A DNA stretch of 64,000 bases, taken from positions 3,224,001-3,288,000 of the forward strand of contig OY970367.1 in assembly GCA_963718635.1 (NCBI GenBank). The letters are read 5' to 3'. Position 1 is the stretch's first letter. Each line of letters opens with the position of its first letter. The stretch is from JAIOQJ01 sp963718635 (GTDB taxonomy: Bacteria; Planctomycetota; Planctomycetia; Gemmatales; Gemmataceae). This document shows, piece after piece, positions 46,067 to 54,151 of this stretch. A model generated the notes under the pieces. The model did no database searches. It worked only from the letters and a program-made list of their open reading frames with translations, and had not been told where the DNA came from. Both the position numbers and the translations under genes were made by a program.

Positions 46067-46693
46067 TCGTTGCGCGGGTTGTTGACGACATCGCGAACTT
46101 CCCGGAACGACAGAAGCTCGTCGTCGAGCGGGCGTAGCAACGGCTTCACCTCGGCATCGGTTAGCCAATGCTCGTATTCGTCTACATTGGTAAAGATCAC
46201 CGGCATGCGATCGTGCAAAGTAGAGAGCCGAGTGTTGGCGGTCGTCGTCAAGATGGTAAAGGATTCGACCGTTTCTCCTTGGTCTTCCCATTTCTCCCAT
46301 AAGCCAGCCAAGGCGAGCATTTCGCCGTCGGGACGATGAATCAGGAAGGGCCGTTTTTTCTTGCCTTCGGTCCTCCACTCATAGAACCCGGTGGCAGGTA
46401 TAAGGCAGCGCTCGAGCGCTCCGATAGGCGCTGCGAAAGGCAGGCTTCTCGGCAACTGTCTCTGCTCGGGCATTAAGTAGCTTGGCGCCGATTGATTTGT
46501 CGGTGGCCCATGACGGTATAAGCCCCCAACGAAGCAGCACGGACTCCCGTTTATTTCCCTCGACAGCGCGGATAGCCAGGACGTTCTGCGTCGGGGCAAC
46601 GTTGTAGCGAGGCTGAATCGTGAAAGGGATTTGGACATCGAACAAGTCGGCGATGCGAGCGGCCGGCGCCGTGATGGTGAAGCGAGCACACAT
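46006..46693 (-). CDS. SRAP (HMCES/YedK) abasic-site DNA repair protein (frame break near 46411)
   Basis: The catalytic Cys2 is at the start (MCARFTITAPAARI). Motifs RYNVAPTQNV, LRWGLIPSWA, NARAETVAEKPAFR, CLIPATGFYEW (Glu), TTTANTRLSTLHDRMPVIF (His) follow, ending VNNPRNDQPECIEP. SRAP proteins bind abasic sites in single-stranded DNA and form a thiazolidine cross-link through Cys2. The frame changes near 46411, between FRSAYRSAR and RCLIPATGF; one extra base or two missing ones explain it, giving about 229 residues. The ATG at 46693 must be the start because Cys2 has to be second. Its 3' end overlaps the radical SAM gene by 61 bp. Confidence 0.92.
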
Positions 46694-46756
46694 GGTAAAC
46701 TTTGCCCCCTGCAACGATAGACCGGCGTGGCAACAGGGTCGCGGGCTGTTGAAATT

Positions 46757-47437
46757 TTACGCCGGAAGTCGAATAGAAAACTTGGTGCCGCGGCCTGCTT
46801 CGCTCTGGACCTCAATGCTGCCGCCATGAGCTTGAATAATCTTACGCGTCGTCGGCAATCCGAGGCCGGTGCCACCCGGTTTGCTCGTGTGGAAGGGCTT
46901 GAAGATTTTGGGAAGCAGCTCCTGTCCGATGCCGCAGCCGGTGTCGATCACATCAAGTTTCACCTGCCCCGGTTCCTGGCTCGTTTGCAAGACGATGTCG
47001 CCCCCTTCTGGCATGGCTTGTTCGGCGTTGATCAACAAATTCAACAGCGCCTGTTTGAACAGATCGCGATCGAGTTGAACAAGGGACAGAGTGCTGCCAG
47101 GATGCCAAGCGATGGAAATGTTTTTCTGTTTGGCTGTCGGAGACAGGAAATCGACCATCTCGCCGACGACATCGTCTAAGTCGGTCGGCTCGAGTTGCAG
47201 TTGTTCGGCACGCGCGAAACGCAAGAAATCATTGGAGACGGTGACCAGACGTTCGCATTCCGATTGCAGGCGCTGAATGCGCTCAGCCGCTTTGCGTTCG
47301 CGAGCATTTTGCGGGTCGGCAAGATTCTCGGCTAGTAATTGCAGGTTTAGGCCAAGCGTGCTGATATGATTTTTGATCTCGTGGATGAAGCCACCCGCGA
47401 GCTCGGCGAGTTCGTTGAATTGCTCTTCGGTATGCAT
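46757..47437 (-). CDS. Soluble sensor histidine kinase (HisKA-HATPase)
   Basis: About 226 residues: HisKA with the phosphorylated His in GGFIHEIKNHISTLGLNLQLL and HATPase with N box NLLINAEQAM, G1 DTGCGIGQEL, F box PFHTSKPGGTGLGL and G2 GGSIEVQSEAG. No membrane or sensor domain is visible, so it must get its signal from another protein. No receiver gene is beside it; the nearest standalone receiver is at 52884. I take the ATG at 47437; a TTG at 47449 is in frame. Confidence 0.85.
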   Translation of the reverse strand: MHTEEQFNELAELAGGFIHEIKNHISTLGLNLQLLAENLADPQNARERKAAERIQRLQSECERLVTVSNDFLRFARAEQLQLEPTDLDDVVGEMVDFLSPTAKQKNISIAWHPGSTLSLVQLDRDLFKQALLNLLINAEQAMPEGGDIVLQTSQEPGQVKLDVIDTGCGIGQELLPKIFKPFHTSKPGGTGLGLPTTRKIIQAHGGSIEVQSEAGRGTKFSIRLPA

Positions 47438-47457
47438 TTGGGTGGACAAGGAAAGGG

Positions 47458-47521
47458 AAAGTGAAACGACGAAAGCGAAAACGAAGGATCAATTTCGTTT
47501 TCACTTTCGTTGTTTCACTTT
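47458..47521 (-). terminator. Inverted repeat downstream of pnp
   Basis: Arms AAAGTGAAACGACGAAAGCG AAAACGAA and TTCGTTTTCACTTTCGTTGT TTCACTTT around GGATCAAT. The stem of about 28 bp begins eight bases past the pnp stop codon, in the direction of pnp transcription, so it may end the rpsO-pnp transcript. The stem is AT-rich for a standard terminator. Confidence 0.6.
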
Positions 47522-47528
47522 TGCTGTA

Positions 47529-49736
47529 CTAGCGTCGTCGTCCGCCGCGATCGCCGCCGCGTCCGCCCCGGTCCCGATCGCCGCCGCCTCCGCCTCGATG
47601 ATCGTCGGGCCGATCTTCGCGAGGAGGGCGTGGCACAGGCGCTTCGCCGGGCGCCGGCGGCGCCAGCAGAATCTTGCGCGAGAGCTTCACGCGATCTTGA
47701 TCGTCGATGGCAATGACCTTCACCTGCAGCGTATCACCCACCCGGCAAACGTCTTCGACTTTGCCGACGTATTGGTGATCGAGCTCGCTGATATGGCAAA
47801 GGCCATCGCGACCTGGCAGGATCTCGACGAACGCTCCGAACTCCTTGATGGAGGAGACGCGTCCTTCGTAAACCTTGCCGACTTTGACTTCTTCGGCGAT
47901 CGCTTCGACGCGGAGCTTGGCGGCTTCAGCGCCGGCTGCATCGCTGTGGGCGATGCTGACCGTGCCGTCGTCGTCGATATCGATCTTGGCGCCGGTTGCT
48001 TCCTGGATGCCTTTGATGTTCTTGCCGCCAGGTCCGATGAGAAGTCCGATCTTCTCGGGGTTGATCTTCACCTGGATCAAGCGAGGCGCATGAGCCGAGA
48101 TCTCTTCGCGCGGTCGACGCAACGAGCTGAGCATTGACTTGAGAATATGCAGCCGTGCTTCTTTGGCGTGTTCGAGAGCCCCGCGGATGATCGGCTCTTC
48201 GATGCCATCGGTCTTGATGTCGAGCTGAATGCCCGTAATGCCGTGCGGTGAGCCGGCAATCTTGAAATCCATATCGCCGAAGTGATCTTCGTCGCCTTGA
48301 ATGTCGGTGAAGAGCACGAACTTGTCGCGCGATTCCTTAACGAGACCGATCGAGATGCCGGCGACCGGCTGTTTGATTGGCACGCCTGCGTCCATCAGGG
48401 CCAAGGTGCCGCCGCAAACCGTGGCCATGGACGAAGAACCGTTCGATTCGAGAATGTCGGAGACAAGCCGAATCGTGTAAGGGAACTTATTCGGCGGAGG
48501 AATGACGGCCTTCAGCGAGCGCTCGGCCAACATGCCGTGGCCGATTTCGCGCCGGCCCGGCCCGCGTGCCGGTTTTGCTTCACCCACGCTGAATGGAGGG
48601 AAGTTGTAATCGAGCATGAACGTCTTGCTGAATTCTTCCATCAGACCTTCGATGCGCTGTTGATCGCCGACGGTGCCCAAAGTCGTAGTGACAAGAGCCT
48701 GGGTCTCGCCGCGTTGGAAGACGGCCGAACCGTGCGTGCGCGGCAACAGACCAACTTCCGCCCAGAGATCGCGGACTTCCTTGAAGCCACGACCGTCTAG
48801 TCGTTGGCCTTCGAGAATCAGCTCGCGGAAGATTTTTTCTTCCATCGCGGCGATGGCAGAACCGACTTGCAGTTTCGTGTATTGCGGATTTTCCTTCGGC
48901 AGGAACTCTTCCTTGATCTTCTTCTTGATCGCGTCAACCTTGGCGTAGCGTTCGTGCTTCACCTTGGTCAACTTCGCTTCGCGCATCTCGTGCGTGAAGC
49001 GCTTGTGGAAGGTTTCGGTAAGCGGGTTGTCCGTTGGCTTAGGGAATTCCTTGTGCGGTAAGTTCAGCTTGTTGCGCAGTTCCTCAATCAGGCCGACGAT
49101 GCGAATGATCTGTTCATGCGCGTAGAGAATGGCGGTGGCCATCGCCTCTTCGGGCATTTCACGGGCAAAGCCTTCGATCATCGTGACCGCGTCACGGGTG
49201 CCGGCGACGACGAGATCGAGATCGCTCTCTTCCATCTCGCTGTGCGTTGGCATCACCACCAACTCGTTATTGATGCGGCCGATGCGCACGGCAGCGGTCG
49301 GCTTCAAGAACGGGATCGGCGAGATGTGCAAGGCAGCGCTTGAACCGATCAGCGACAGGATGTCGGGGTCGTTTTCCTTGTCTGCCGACAGGATGTGGGC
49401 CATCACCTGAACTTCGTCGTAATAATCGGCAGGGAAGAGTGGACGAATCGGTCGATCGATCAACCGGGAAGTCAGGATTTCCTTAGTTGTGGGTCGGCCT
49501 TCGCGCTTGATGTAGCCGCCCGGAAATTTGCCGGCGGCCGATGGTTTTTCACGATACTCGACGCTCAAGGGGAAGAAGTCGATGCCTTCGCGGGCGTGGC
49601 CGGCGACGGCGGTGACGAGGGTCATGGTGTCGCCCATTCGGACGACGACCGCTCCATGAGCTTGCTTGGCGAGTTTTCCTGTTTCAATGCTTAGTGTGTG
49701 CGCTCCGAGGGCGCACTCGACGCGGGTTGCCTGCAC
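47529..49736 (-). CDS. pnp: Polyribonucleotide nucleotidyltransferase (PNPase)
   Basis: A 735-residue PNPase with both RNase PH domains (LSIETGKLAKQAHGAVVVRMGDTMTLVTAV...; second core RTHGSAVFQRGETQALVTTTLGT and DFKIAGSPHGITGIQLDIK), a KH domain (KIGLLIGPGGKNIKGIQEATGAKI) and an S1 domain (GRVSSIKEFGAFVEILPGRDGLCHISEL). The Arg/Asp-rich Gly tail (DRGGRGGDRGGRRR) is an RNA-binding-type extension. It degrades RNA 3' to 5' by phosphorolysis and can add tails. The start is the GTG at 49736 with AGGAAA upstream. It lies 125 bp after rpsO, the classic order. The frame is intact. Confidence 0.97.
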   Translation of the reverse strand: MQATRVECALGAHTLSIETGKLAKQAHGAVVVRMGDTMTLVTAVAGHAREGIDFFPLSVEYREKPSAAGKFPGGYIKREGRPTTKEILTSRLIDRPIRPLFPADYYDEVQVMAHILSADKENDPDILSLIGSSAALHISPIPFLKPTAAVRIGRINNELVVMPTHSEMEESDLDLVVAGTRDAVTMIEGFAREMPEEAMATAILYAHEQIIRIVGLIEELRNKLNLPHKEFPKPTDNPLTETFHKRFTHEMREAKLTKVKHERYAKVDAIKKKIKEEFLPKENPQYTKLQVGSAIAAMEEKIFRELILEGQRLDGRGFKEVRDLWAEVGLLPRTHGSAVFQRGETQALVTTTLGTVGDQQRIEGLMEEFSKTFMLDYNFPPFSVGEAKPARGPGRREIGHGMLAERSLKAVIPPPNKFPYTIRLVSDILESNGSSSMATVCGGTLALMDAGVPIKQPVAGISIGLVKESRDKFVLFTDIQGDEDHFGDMDFKIAGSPHGITGIQLDIKTDGIEEPIIRGALEHAKEARLHILKSMLSSLRRPREEISAHAPRLIQVKINPEKIGLLIGPGGKNIKGIQEATGAKIDIDDDGTVSIAHSDAAGAEAAKLRVEAIAEEVKVGKVYEGRVSSIKEFGAFVEILPGRDGLCHISELDHQYVGKVEDVCRVGDTLQVKVIAIDDQDRVKLSRKILLAPPAPGEAPVPRPPREDRPDDHRGGGGGDRDRGGRGGDRGGRRR

Positions 49737-49861
49737 AGAATTGTTTCCTCTCTGCTGCTACGGCAGAAATCGACGGGAGAGGCATGCAATACGTGGTGAC
49801 TCAACGGCAGCATTTAAATCGATTTGCTTTTGCTGCCCGCCTGCACCTTTTCCACTGCACG

Positions 49862-50131
49862 CTATTTGCGGAGGCCGAGTTTCTGGATGATCGCCAGGTA
49901 ACGGTTGCGGTCCGAATTTTGGAGATACCGCAACAAAGTCGTGCGATTGCTAACCATTTTCAAGAGGCCGCGCCGGCTGGCATGGTCCTTCTTGTGGGTG
50001 CGCATATGCTCCGTGAGCTGGTTGATGCGCTCGGTCAAGAGCGCCACCTGCACCTCGGGCGAGCCCGTATCATTTTCGGCTCGCTTGTGCTGCCCGATAA
50101 GTAAAGTCCGACGCTCCTGGGTAATCGACAT
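49862..50131 (-). CDS. rpsO: 30S ribosomal protein S15
   Basis: An 89-residue S15: MSITQERRTLLIGQHKRAENDTGSPEVQVALLTERINQLTEH and HKKDHASRRGLLKMVSNRTTLLRYLQ, both universal signatures. It binds the central domain of 16S rRNA early in 30S assembly. I start at the ATG at 50131; the frame is open to 50179, but S15 proteins begin here. pnp is next downstream. The upstream side is the repeat-rich 1.27-kb gap, so the promoter lies close to the gene, although I cannot mark it. Confidence 0.96.
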   Translation of the reverse strand: MSITQERRTLLIGQHKRAENDTGSPEVQVALLTERINQLTEHMRTHKKDHASRRGLLKMVSNRTTLLRYLQNSDRNRYLAIIQKLGLRK

Positions 50132-50314
50132 CGCAGACCTCGCAGCCACCGTCCGGTTCCGACTCCTGCCTGAACTCACGATTCAGACGACGTATTATTT
50201 CACTCAATCTATTGGTCGATTATGCAATTTGAAGTCCTGATCGGCAAGAGCGCGGTGGCTGCTTTGTAAATGAAGGAATAAACTTTTGAACAATCTCGCC
50301 TGGGGACGATCAGT

Positions 50315-50363
50315 GCCGCGACCGTTAGGAGGTGGTAGGGCCCCGCTCCTTAACGGTCGCGGC
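50315..50363 (+). repeat. CCGCGACCGTTAGGAGG hairpin, copy 1 of 3
   Basis: Arms GCCGCGACCGTTAGGAG and CTCCTTAACGGTCGCGGC around GTGGTAGGGCCCCG. It begins the 1.27-kb non-coding gap between rpsO (50131) and the DUF1571 gene (51402); that gap is a mosaic of hairpin repeats and contains no ORF I would support. Confidence 0.85.
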
Positions 50364-50427
50364 TCTGACCTGCAAACTCACCGTTCGTATTGCCAAATGC
50401 TGCCGCAAAGTTTCTCCAAGAATTTTT

Positions 50428-50517
50428 AACCACGGATAACACGGATCGCACGGATATGAGTTCTTTCAAACAGCGCCTTCTTGATTCATATCCGTGAAAT
50501 CAGTGTTATCCGTGGTT
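50428..50517 (+). repeat. AACCACGGATAACACGGAT inverted repeat
   Basis: Left arm AACCACGGATAACACGGATC (then GCACGGATATGA) and right arm TCATATCCGTGAAATCAGTG (then TTATCCGTGGTT), with about 25 bases in the middle. Only a few positions mismatch. Confidence 0.85.
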
Positions 50518-50540
50518 TAATCTCTTTCGAAGGTTTGATC

Positions 50541-50642
50541 AACGCACAAGCGAGACGCTTGTGCTACGTTGAGTCGGAAAGTCATCGCGCGTTTTCCCAC
50601 GAATTAATTGGAAAAGCCCTTCGGGAAATATTTCCCGAAGGG
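50541..50642 (-). repeat. Direct repeat A with GGAAATATTTCC element (copy 4)
   Basis: It begins AACGCACAAGCGAGACGCTT (a small AAGCG-AGA-CGCTT hairpin), runs through CGTTTTCCCACG and ends in the perfect 26-bp palindrome CCCTTCGGGAAAT ATTTCCCGAAGGG. The same 100-bp stretch recurs at 50907-51006. Its GGAAATATTTCC part is inverted relative to the copies near 30 kb. Confidence 0.88.
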
Positions 50643-50702
50643 GTCCCTTAAAGCGTCTCAATCAGAGCCGCGACCGTTATTCTCGTCACCAGGCCCACAA
50701 CG

Positions 50703-50788
50703 CTCGTTACCAGGCAGAGCCTGGTAACGAGGGTAACAAGAGCGACCGTAAGGAGGTGGTGGGGCTCCGTTCCCTGACAGTCGCGGCT
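50703..50788 (+). repeat. Two adjacent hairpins: CTCGTTACCAGGC and CCGCGACCGT copy 2
   Basis: 50703-50731 is CTCGTTACCAGGC-AGA-GCCTGGTAACGAG (kin of 20904-20934). 50741-50788 is a second CGACCGTAAGGAGG...ACAGTCGCGG hairpin, related to 50315-50363; its arms carry some mismatches. A third relative is at about 51065-51114. Confidence 0.8.
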
Positions 50789-50836
50789 TTGATCAGCAAA
50801 CTTGTTGTTCGTTTTCCCACGATTTTCTCGGGTTTT

Positions 50837-51006
50837 AACCTTCCGGAAATATTTCCTGAAGGTTGACCGTCAGAATGACGTGCGATTGAGCGTTCTTCGT
50901 TTGAGCAACGCACAAGCGAGACGCTTGTGCTACGTTGAGTCGGAAAGTCATCGCGCGTTTTCCCACGAATTAATTGGAAAGGCCCTTCCGGAAATATTTC
51001 CGGAAT
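50837..51006 (-). repeat. GGAAATATTTCC elements (copies 5 and 6) and direct repeat B
   Basis: Copy 5 palindrome 50837-50864 (AACCTTCCGGAAATATTTCC TGAAGGTT), with its CGTTTTCCCACG tail upstream near 50811. Direct repeat B 50907-51006 is the second copy of the 100-bp stretch at 50541 and ends in the palindrome TTCCGGAAATATTTCCGGAA (copy 6). Confidence 0.85.
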
Positions 51007-51064
51007 ATTAACCGATAGCCTTTATCCTCCTTTGATGCTACGCGTCGAACGAGGTGCAGTTCAG

Positions 51065-51114
51065 AGTCGCGTTCGTTAGAGAGTGGTAAGGCCCCGCTTC
51101 CTCACGGTCGCGGC
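51065..51114 (+). repeat. CCGCGACCGT hairpin, copy 3 (degenerate)
   Basis: Arms of the type GAGTCGCGTTCGTTAGAGAG / CTTCCTCACGGTCGCGGCTC around GTGGTAAGGCCCCG. It is the least perfect of the three copies. From here to 51401 I see no further repeat or gene. Confidence 0.65.
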
Positions 51115-51401
51115 TCCGACGGTCCACCTTATTTGTCCACCTTCCCCGATGGTACACTCTTGTCTCCCATATGTGTAGATTGGCAAAATTCGACATACTA
51201 ACTTAGGCGCGCTGTTTTGAGAAATTTCCTTTTTGCTTTACACCGAGGATGGCAGAGAGGGCGCGATCCCGATACGTCCGAAGCCGTTGGAGCACGACCA
51301 GAAGCAGGACCACGCTATCGGCATTGCGAAAAGGCGACATAATCATTAAAGTCCCCCTCCTTAACGGACGATGCCACTAAGGTCGTCCCCGCTTTAACCG
51401 C

Positions 51402-52520
51402 ATGGATGCGGCAATGAAATCGTACGCACGGCGCTGCCCGGCGCTTTTGATTATTTTGATCGGCCTTGGTTGCAGTTCGGCACGCCGTCAGGCGCCGCCG
51501 CAATCGCCGCCGATTGTAGGCCGAGGCACTCCTGCTGTTTTGCCTAAACCGCTTGGCATTGCCGATCAACCGATATCGCCCGCACGACCAAGCGACGACA
51601 TCGAAGACCGCAATTTGCTCATTCCGCCGCCGCCATCGCTGCGCGAGATGGCCAAATCACCGGTTGCCAAAGAGAAAGCCGTACCCGAAATTGCTCTGAC
51701 CTCGGCGAACGACTCGAGTATGCCGAGTAACAAACCAAATGCCAAGCAGACTGGTACTCTGGCAGGAGTCGGTATCGGTGAAGAGAGCAATTCCGGCCGA
51801 ATGGATAAAGATGAAGCTCTGACGGCCATCAAGACGATCCATCGCAATGCGCTGATCGCCAACGCCAAAATGGATTGCTATGAAACCCGCTTGACCCGCC
51901 GAGAATCGATCAACGGCAAGGCAGTGCCCCAGGAAATTATTGCTTTCAAATTTCGCAAGAACCCGTACAGCGTGCGCTTGAAATGGTTAGGCCAAGAGGG
52001 GCAAGGTCGTGAAGTTGTCTACGTTCAAGGACAATATGCCGGCAAAATGTATGTCATGCCGACGAAACAGGACTCATTTCCGCTGCCGCCGATGCGCATG
52101 AGTTTTATGCCGGACGATTCGATGGTTCGTTCGAAAACGCGTCACGACATTCGCGAAGCAGGCTTGGGCGAATCGATCAAACATCTGGGCGAAACTTTAG
52201 ACCTCATTGCCAAGAACCCGGCACAGCGTAACCGCCTTCGCTATTTGGGCCTAGTTACCCGGCCTGAGTTTGTCAGCCCGATGGAAGGGATTGAAGAGAC
52301 CATTCCCCCAAGAACGGAGCCCCTTCTGCCCTCCGGCGGCAAACGCGTGACCTTTTATGACACCGGCGCCCAATCGGTCAGCAAAGACATGCCGGTTCTG
52401 GTTATCGCACATGATGCTGCCAATAAAGAGGTCGAATACTATTGTTTCGACCGCTTTCTGTTTCCCATCACTCTCAACAATTCTGATTTCGATCCGGAAC
52501 AGATCTGGAAGAAGAAGTAG
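51402..52520 (+). CDS. DUF1571 lipoprotein-like protein
   Basis: A 372-residue protein. The N-terminus has a short hydrophobic stretch (LLIILIGLGCSSA) that ends in a lipobox-like GLGC, then a Pro/Ala-rich linker of about 100 residues, and a C-terminal DUF1571 domain (MDCYETRLTRRESINGKAV, FKFRKNPYSVRLKWLGQEGQGREVVYV, FDRFLFPITLNNSDFDPEQIW). DUF1571 is found mostly in planctomycetes; no function is known. An ATG at 51414 is an alternative start and gives a more normal signal peptide. It probably sits on the inner or outer membrane facing the periplasm. Confidence 0.8.
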   Translation: MDAAMKSYARRCPALLIILIGLGCSSARRQAPPQSPPIVGRGTPAVLPKPLGIADQPISPARPSDDIEDRNLLIPPPPSLREMAKSPVAKEKAVPEIALTSANDSSMPSNKPNAKQTGTLAGVGIGEESNSGRMDKDEALTAIKTIHRNALIANAKMDCYETRLTRRESINGKAVPQEIIAFKFRKNPYSVRLKWLGQEGQGREVVYVQGQYAGKMYVMPTKQDSFPLPPMRMSFMPDDSMVRSKTRHDIREAGLGESIKHLGETLDLIAKNPAQRNRLRYLGLVTRPEFVSPMEGIEETIPPRTEPLLPSGGKRVTFYDTGAQSVSKDMPVLVIAHDAANKEVEYYCFDRFLFPITLNNSDFDPEQIWKKK

Positions 52521-52552
52521 AGCGGCCGGCAAGACTCGGGGGTGCGCTGACG

Positions 52553-52630
52553 ATTCTGGCGAGCGGCGCGGCGTAAGCCCGCCGTGGTTCCGAACCCACG
52601 GCGGGCTTACGCCGCGCCGCTCGCCAGAAT
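52553..52630 (+). repeat. Perfect 78-bp palindrome, possible terminator
   Basis: Arms ATTCTGGCGAGCGGCGCGGC GTAAGCCCGCCGTGG and their exact complement around TTCCGAAC. It lies 33 bp after the DUF1571 stop codon. A second small hairpin, AAGATGCG-TTTC-CGCATCTT, is at 52720-52739. The 363-bp gap to the response regulator holds nothing else I can name. Confidence 0.88.
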
Positions 52631-52883
52631 ACGTGACAGGCCAGATTGCTTTGTCTTTACGCCTGCCAACCTGACAGCCAACGCCATATGACGTTGCCAA
52701 TTGGGGCGGTGTCATGCGAAAGATGCGTTTCCGCATCTTATTGAGCCAAAACAGTTTACGATGAGAACGCCGTCCTAAAAGTCTGGCGGTACACGGTTTG
52801 CAAGTTGGGTTTTTGCGTTTCCACGAGAAGCGCATCGACCGCCGTACCGAATTCGCGGTGTCGGCAGGTTGAGGTAAGTGGCA

Positions 52884-53312
52884 ATGATTGAACTTCATAC
52901 CCCATTTTCGATACTGATAACTGACGATGATCGCGGCGTCCGCGAGGCGCTTGCGGAAATCGTCGAGTCAAAGGGGTTTCGTCCCTATCAGGCGCGATGC
53001 GGGGAAGAAGCGCTAGAAATTGTTCAGCACGAATCGGTCCATTTGGCGCTGCTCGATATGCATATGCCGGGACTGACGGGCTTAGAGACGCTTCAACAAG
53101 TGCGACAGTTCAATGCCTTATTGCCGGCTATCCTCATAACGGCTGACGCGACATTGGAACTGATACGCGAAGCATTCCATGCCCATGTCTATAGTGTGAT
53201 CCCCAAACCGGTGAACAAGAACGTAGTGCTAAGCACCGTGGTTCGCGCGCTGGTGCGGGTTTACGGCAACCCAGACGATACGCAACCTCATCCGAAGACG
53301 AAGGAGAATTGA
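52884..53312 (+). CDS. Single-domain response regulator
   Basis: A receiver domain of about 142 residues and no output domain: acidic pocket in ILITDDDRGVREAL, phospho-Asp in LALLDMHMPGLTGLE, Thr in AILITADAT and Lys in VIPKPVNKN. CheY-like proteins of this kind act by binding partners. The ATG at 52884 has GAGG nine bases upstream; GTG at 52878 is also in frame. It lies four bp before groES (53312/53317), so the two are co-transcribed. Confidence 0.87.
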   Translation: MIELHTPFSILITDDDRGVREALAEIVESKGFRPYQARCGEEALEIVQHESVHLALLDMHMPGLTGLETLQQVRQFNALLPAILITADATLELIREAFHAHVYSVIPKPVNKNVVLSTVVRALVRVYGNPDDTQPHPKTKEN

Positions 53313-53316
53313 GACG

Positions 53317-53604
53317 ATGAAAGTCATCCCGCTGAACGACAAAATTCTAGTCGAACGCGTCGAAGCTGAAGAGAAGACCGCCGGGGGCATCGTGCTTCCC
53401 GACACCGCCAAAGAGAAGCCGAAGCAAGGCAAAGTTCTCGAATTGGGCGAAGGCAAGGTCCTCGAAAACGGCAAGCGCGCCGCGTTCCAGATCAAGAAGA
53501 ACGACAAAGTTCTCTTTACTTCCTATGCGGGCAGCGAAGTCACGGTCGATGGCAAGGAATACCTCATCATGACGGAAGACGATATTCTGGCTATCGTGAG
53601 CTAA
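53317..53604 (+). CDS. groES: Co-chaperonin GroES
   Basis: A 95-residue GroES: MKVIPLNDKILVERVEAEEKTAGGIVLPDTAKEKPKQGKV, with the mobile loop at residues 18-34 and the VLFTSYAGSEVTVDGKEYLIMTEDDILAI end. It caps GroEL. No groEL follows; the next gene is on the other strand and encodes a zinc-ribbon protein. Many planctomycetes have several chaperonin genes, so this may be one of several groES copies. Confidence 0.95.
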   Translation: MKVIPLNDKILVERVEAEEKTAGGIVLPDTAKEKPKQGKVLELGEGKVLENGKRAAFQIKKNDKVLFTSYAGSEVTVDGKEYLIMTEDDILAIVS

Positions 53605-53650
53605 TCGGCTCCCAGCGATGGGACAGCTCGCTTAATCCGGCGGGCTGTTT

Positions 53651-54100
53651 TCATTTCGCTGCTTCTTTGAGCAAGCTGAAATAAAGCGCGACAGTAACGG
53701 ACGCGAGCAACAGGGCGACCACAGCCGTGCGCACCCAGAAGCTTGCCTTCAGCCTTTTGAACGGGCTGAGCTTCTTTGGTTCATTTCGGCGTACTCTGAT
53801 TCTTCGGCGTTTCACTTGGCCAAAGTCGGTTGAACTCTGTCTGCCAAAGGAAATGGCCTCCTCGTCATCGTCCGGTGGCTCGACGACGCGTTTAACCACC
53901 TGCTTTGGAACAGGCAGGGGCTTTTCAACCCTTTTAGAGCGTTCGCCTTCTGGCGATTTGTCGGGCGTTTCAGTTTTGGGTCCTGCAATTGCAAATTCTG
54001 TCTTGCACTTGGAACAGGCGATTCTTTGATCGGGGGCGAAACCGTCCTTGGACGTCAACCACTTTTTGCATTTCGGACAATTGATGCCGTTGAAGTGCAT
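53651..54100 (-). CDS. Zinc-ribbon protein with C-terminal membrane anchor
   Basis: A 149-residue protein. The N-terminal zinc ribbon has two pairs of cysteines (INCPKCKKWL and IACSKCKTEF); a charged linker of about 80 residues follows and a membrane helix at about 123-143 (VRTAVVALLLASVTVALYFS), with a few residues after it. This is a common planctomycete layout of unknown role. It is convergent with groES and its start is 51 bp downstream of the SGNH gene stop on the same strand. Confidence 0.72.
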   Translation of the reverse strand: MHFNGINCPKCKKWLTSKDGFAPDQRIACSKCKTEFAIAGPKTETPDKSPEGERSKRVEKPLPVPKQVVKRVVEPPDDDEEAISFGRQSSTDFGQVKRRRIRVRRNEPKKLSPFKRLKASFWVRTAVVALLLASVTVALYFSLLKEAAK

Positions 54101-54151
54101 GAGGTACTCGCGGGAAGGCGCCTATTACATTGTGATCCCCGGCTGAACCTG

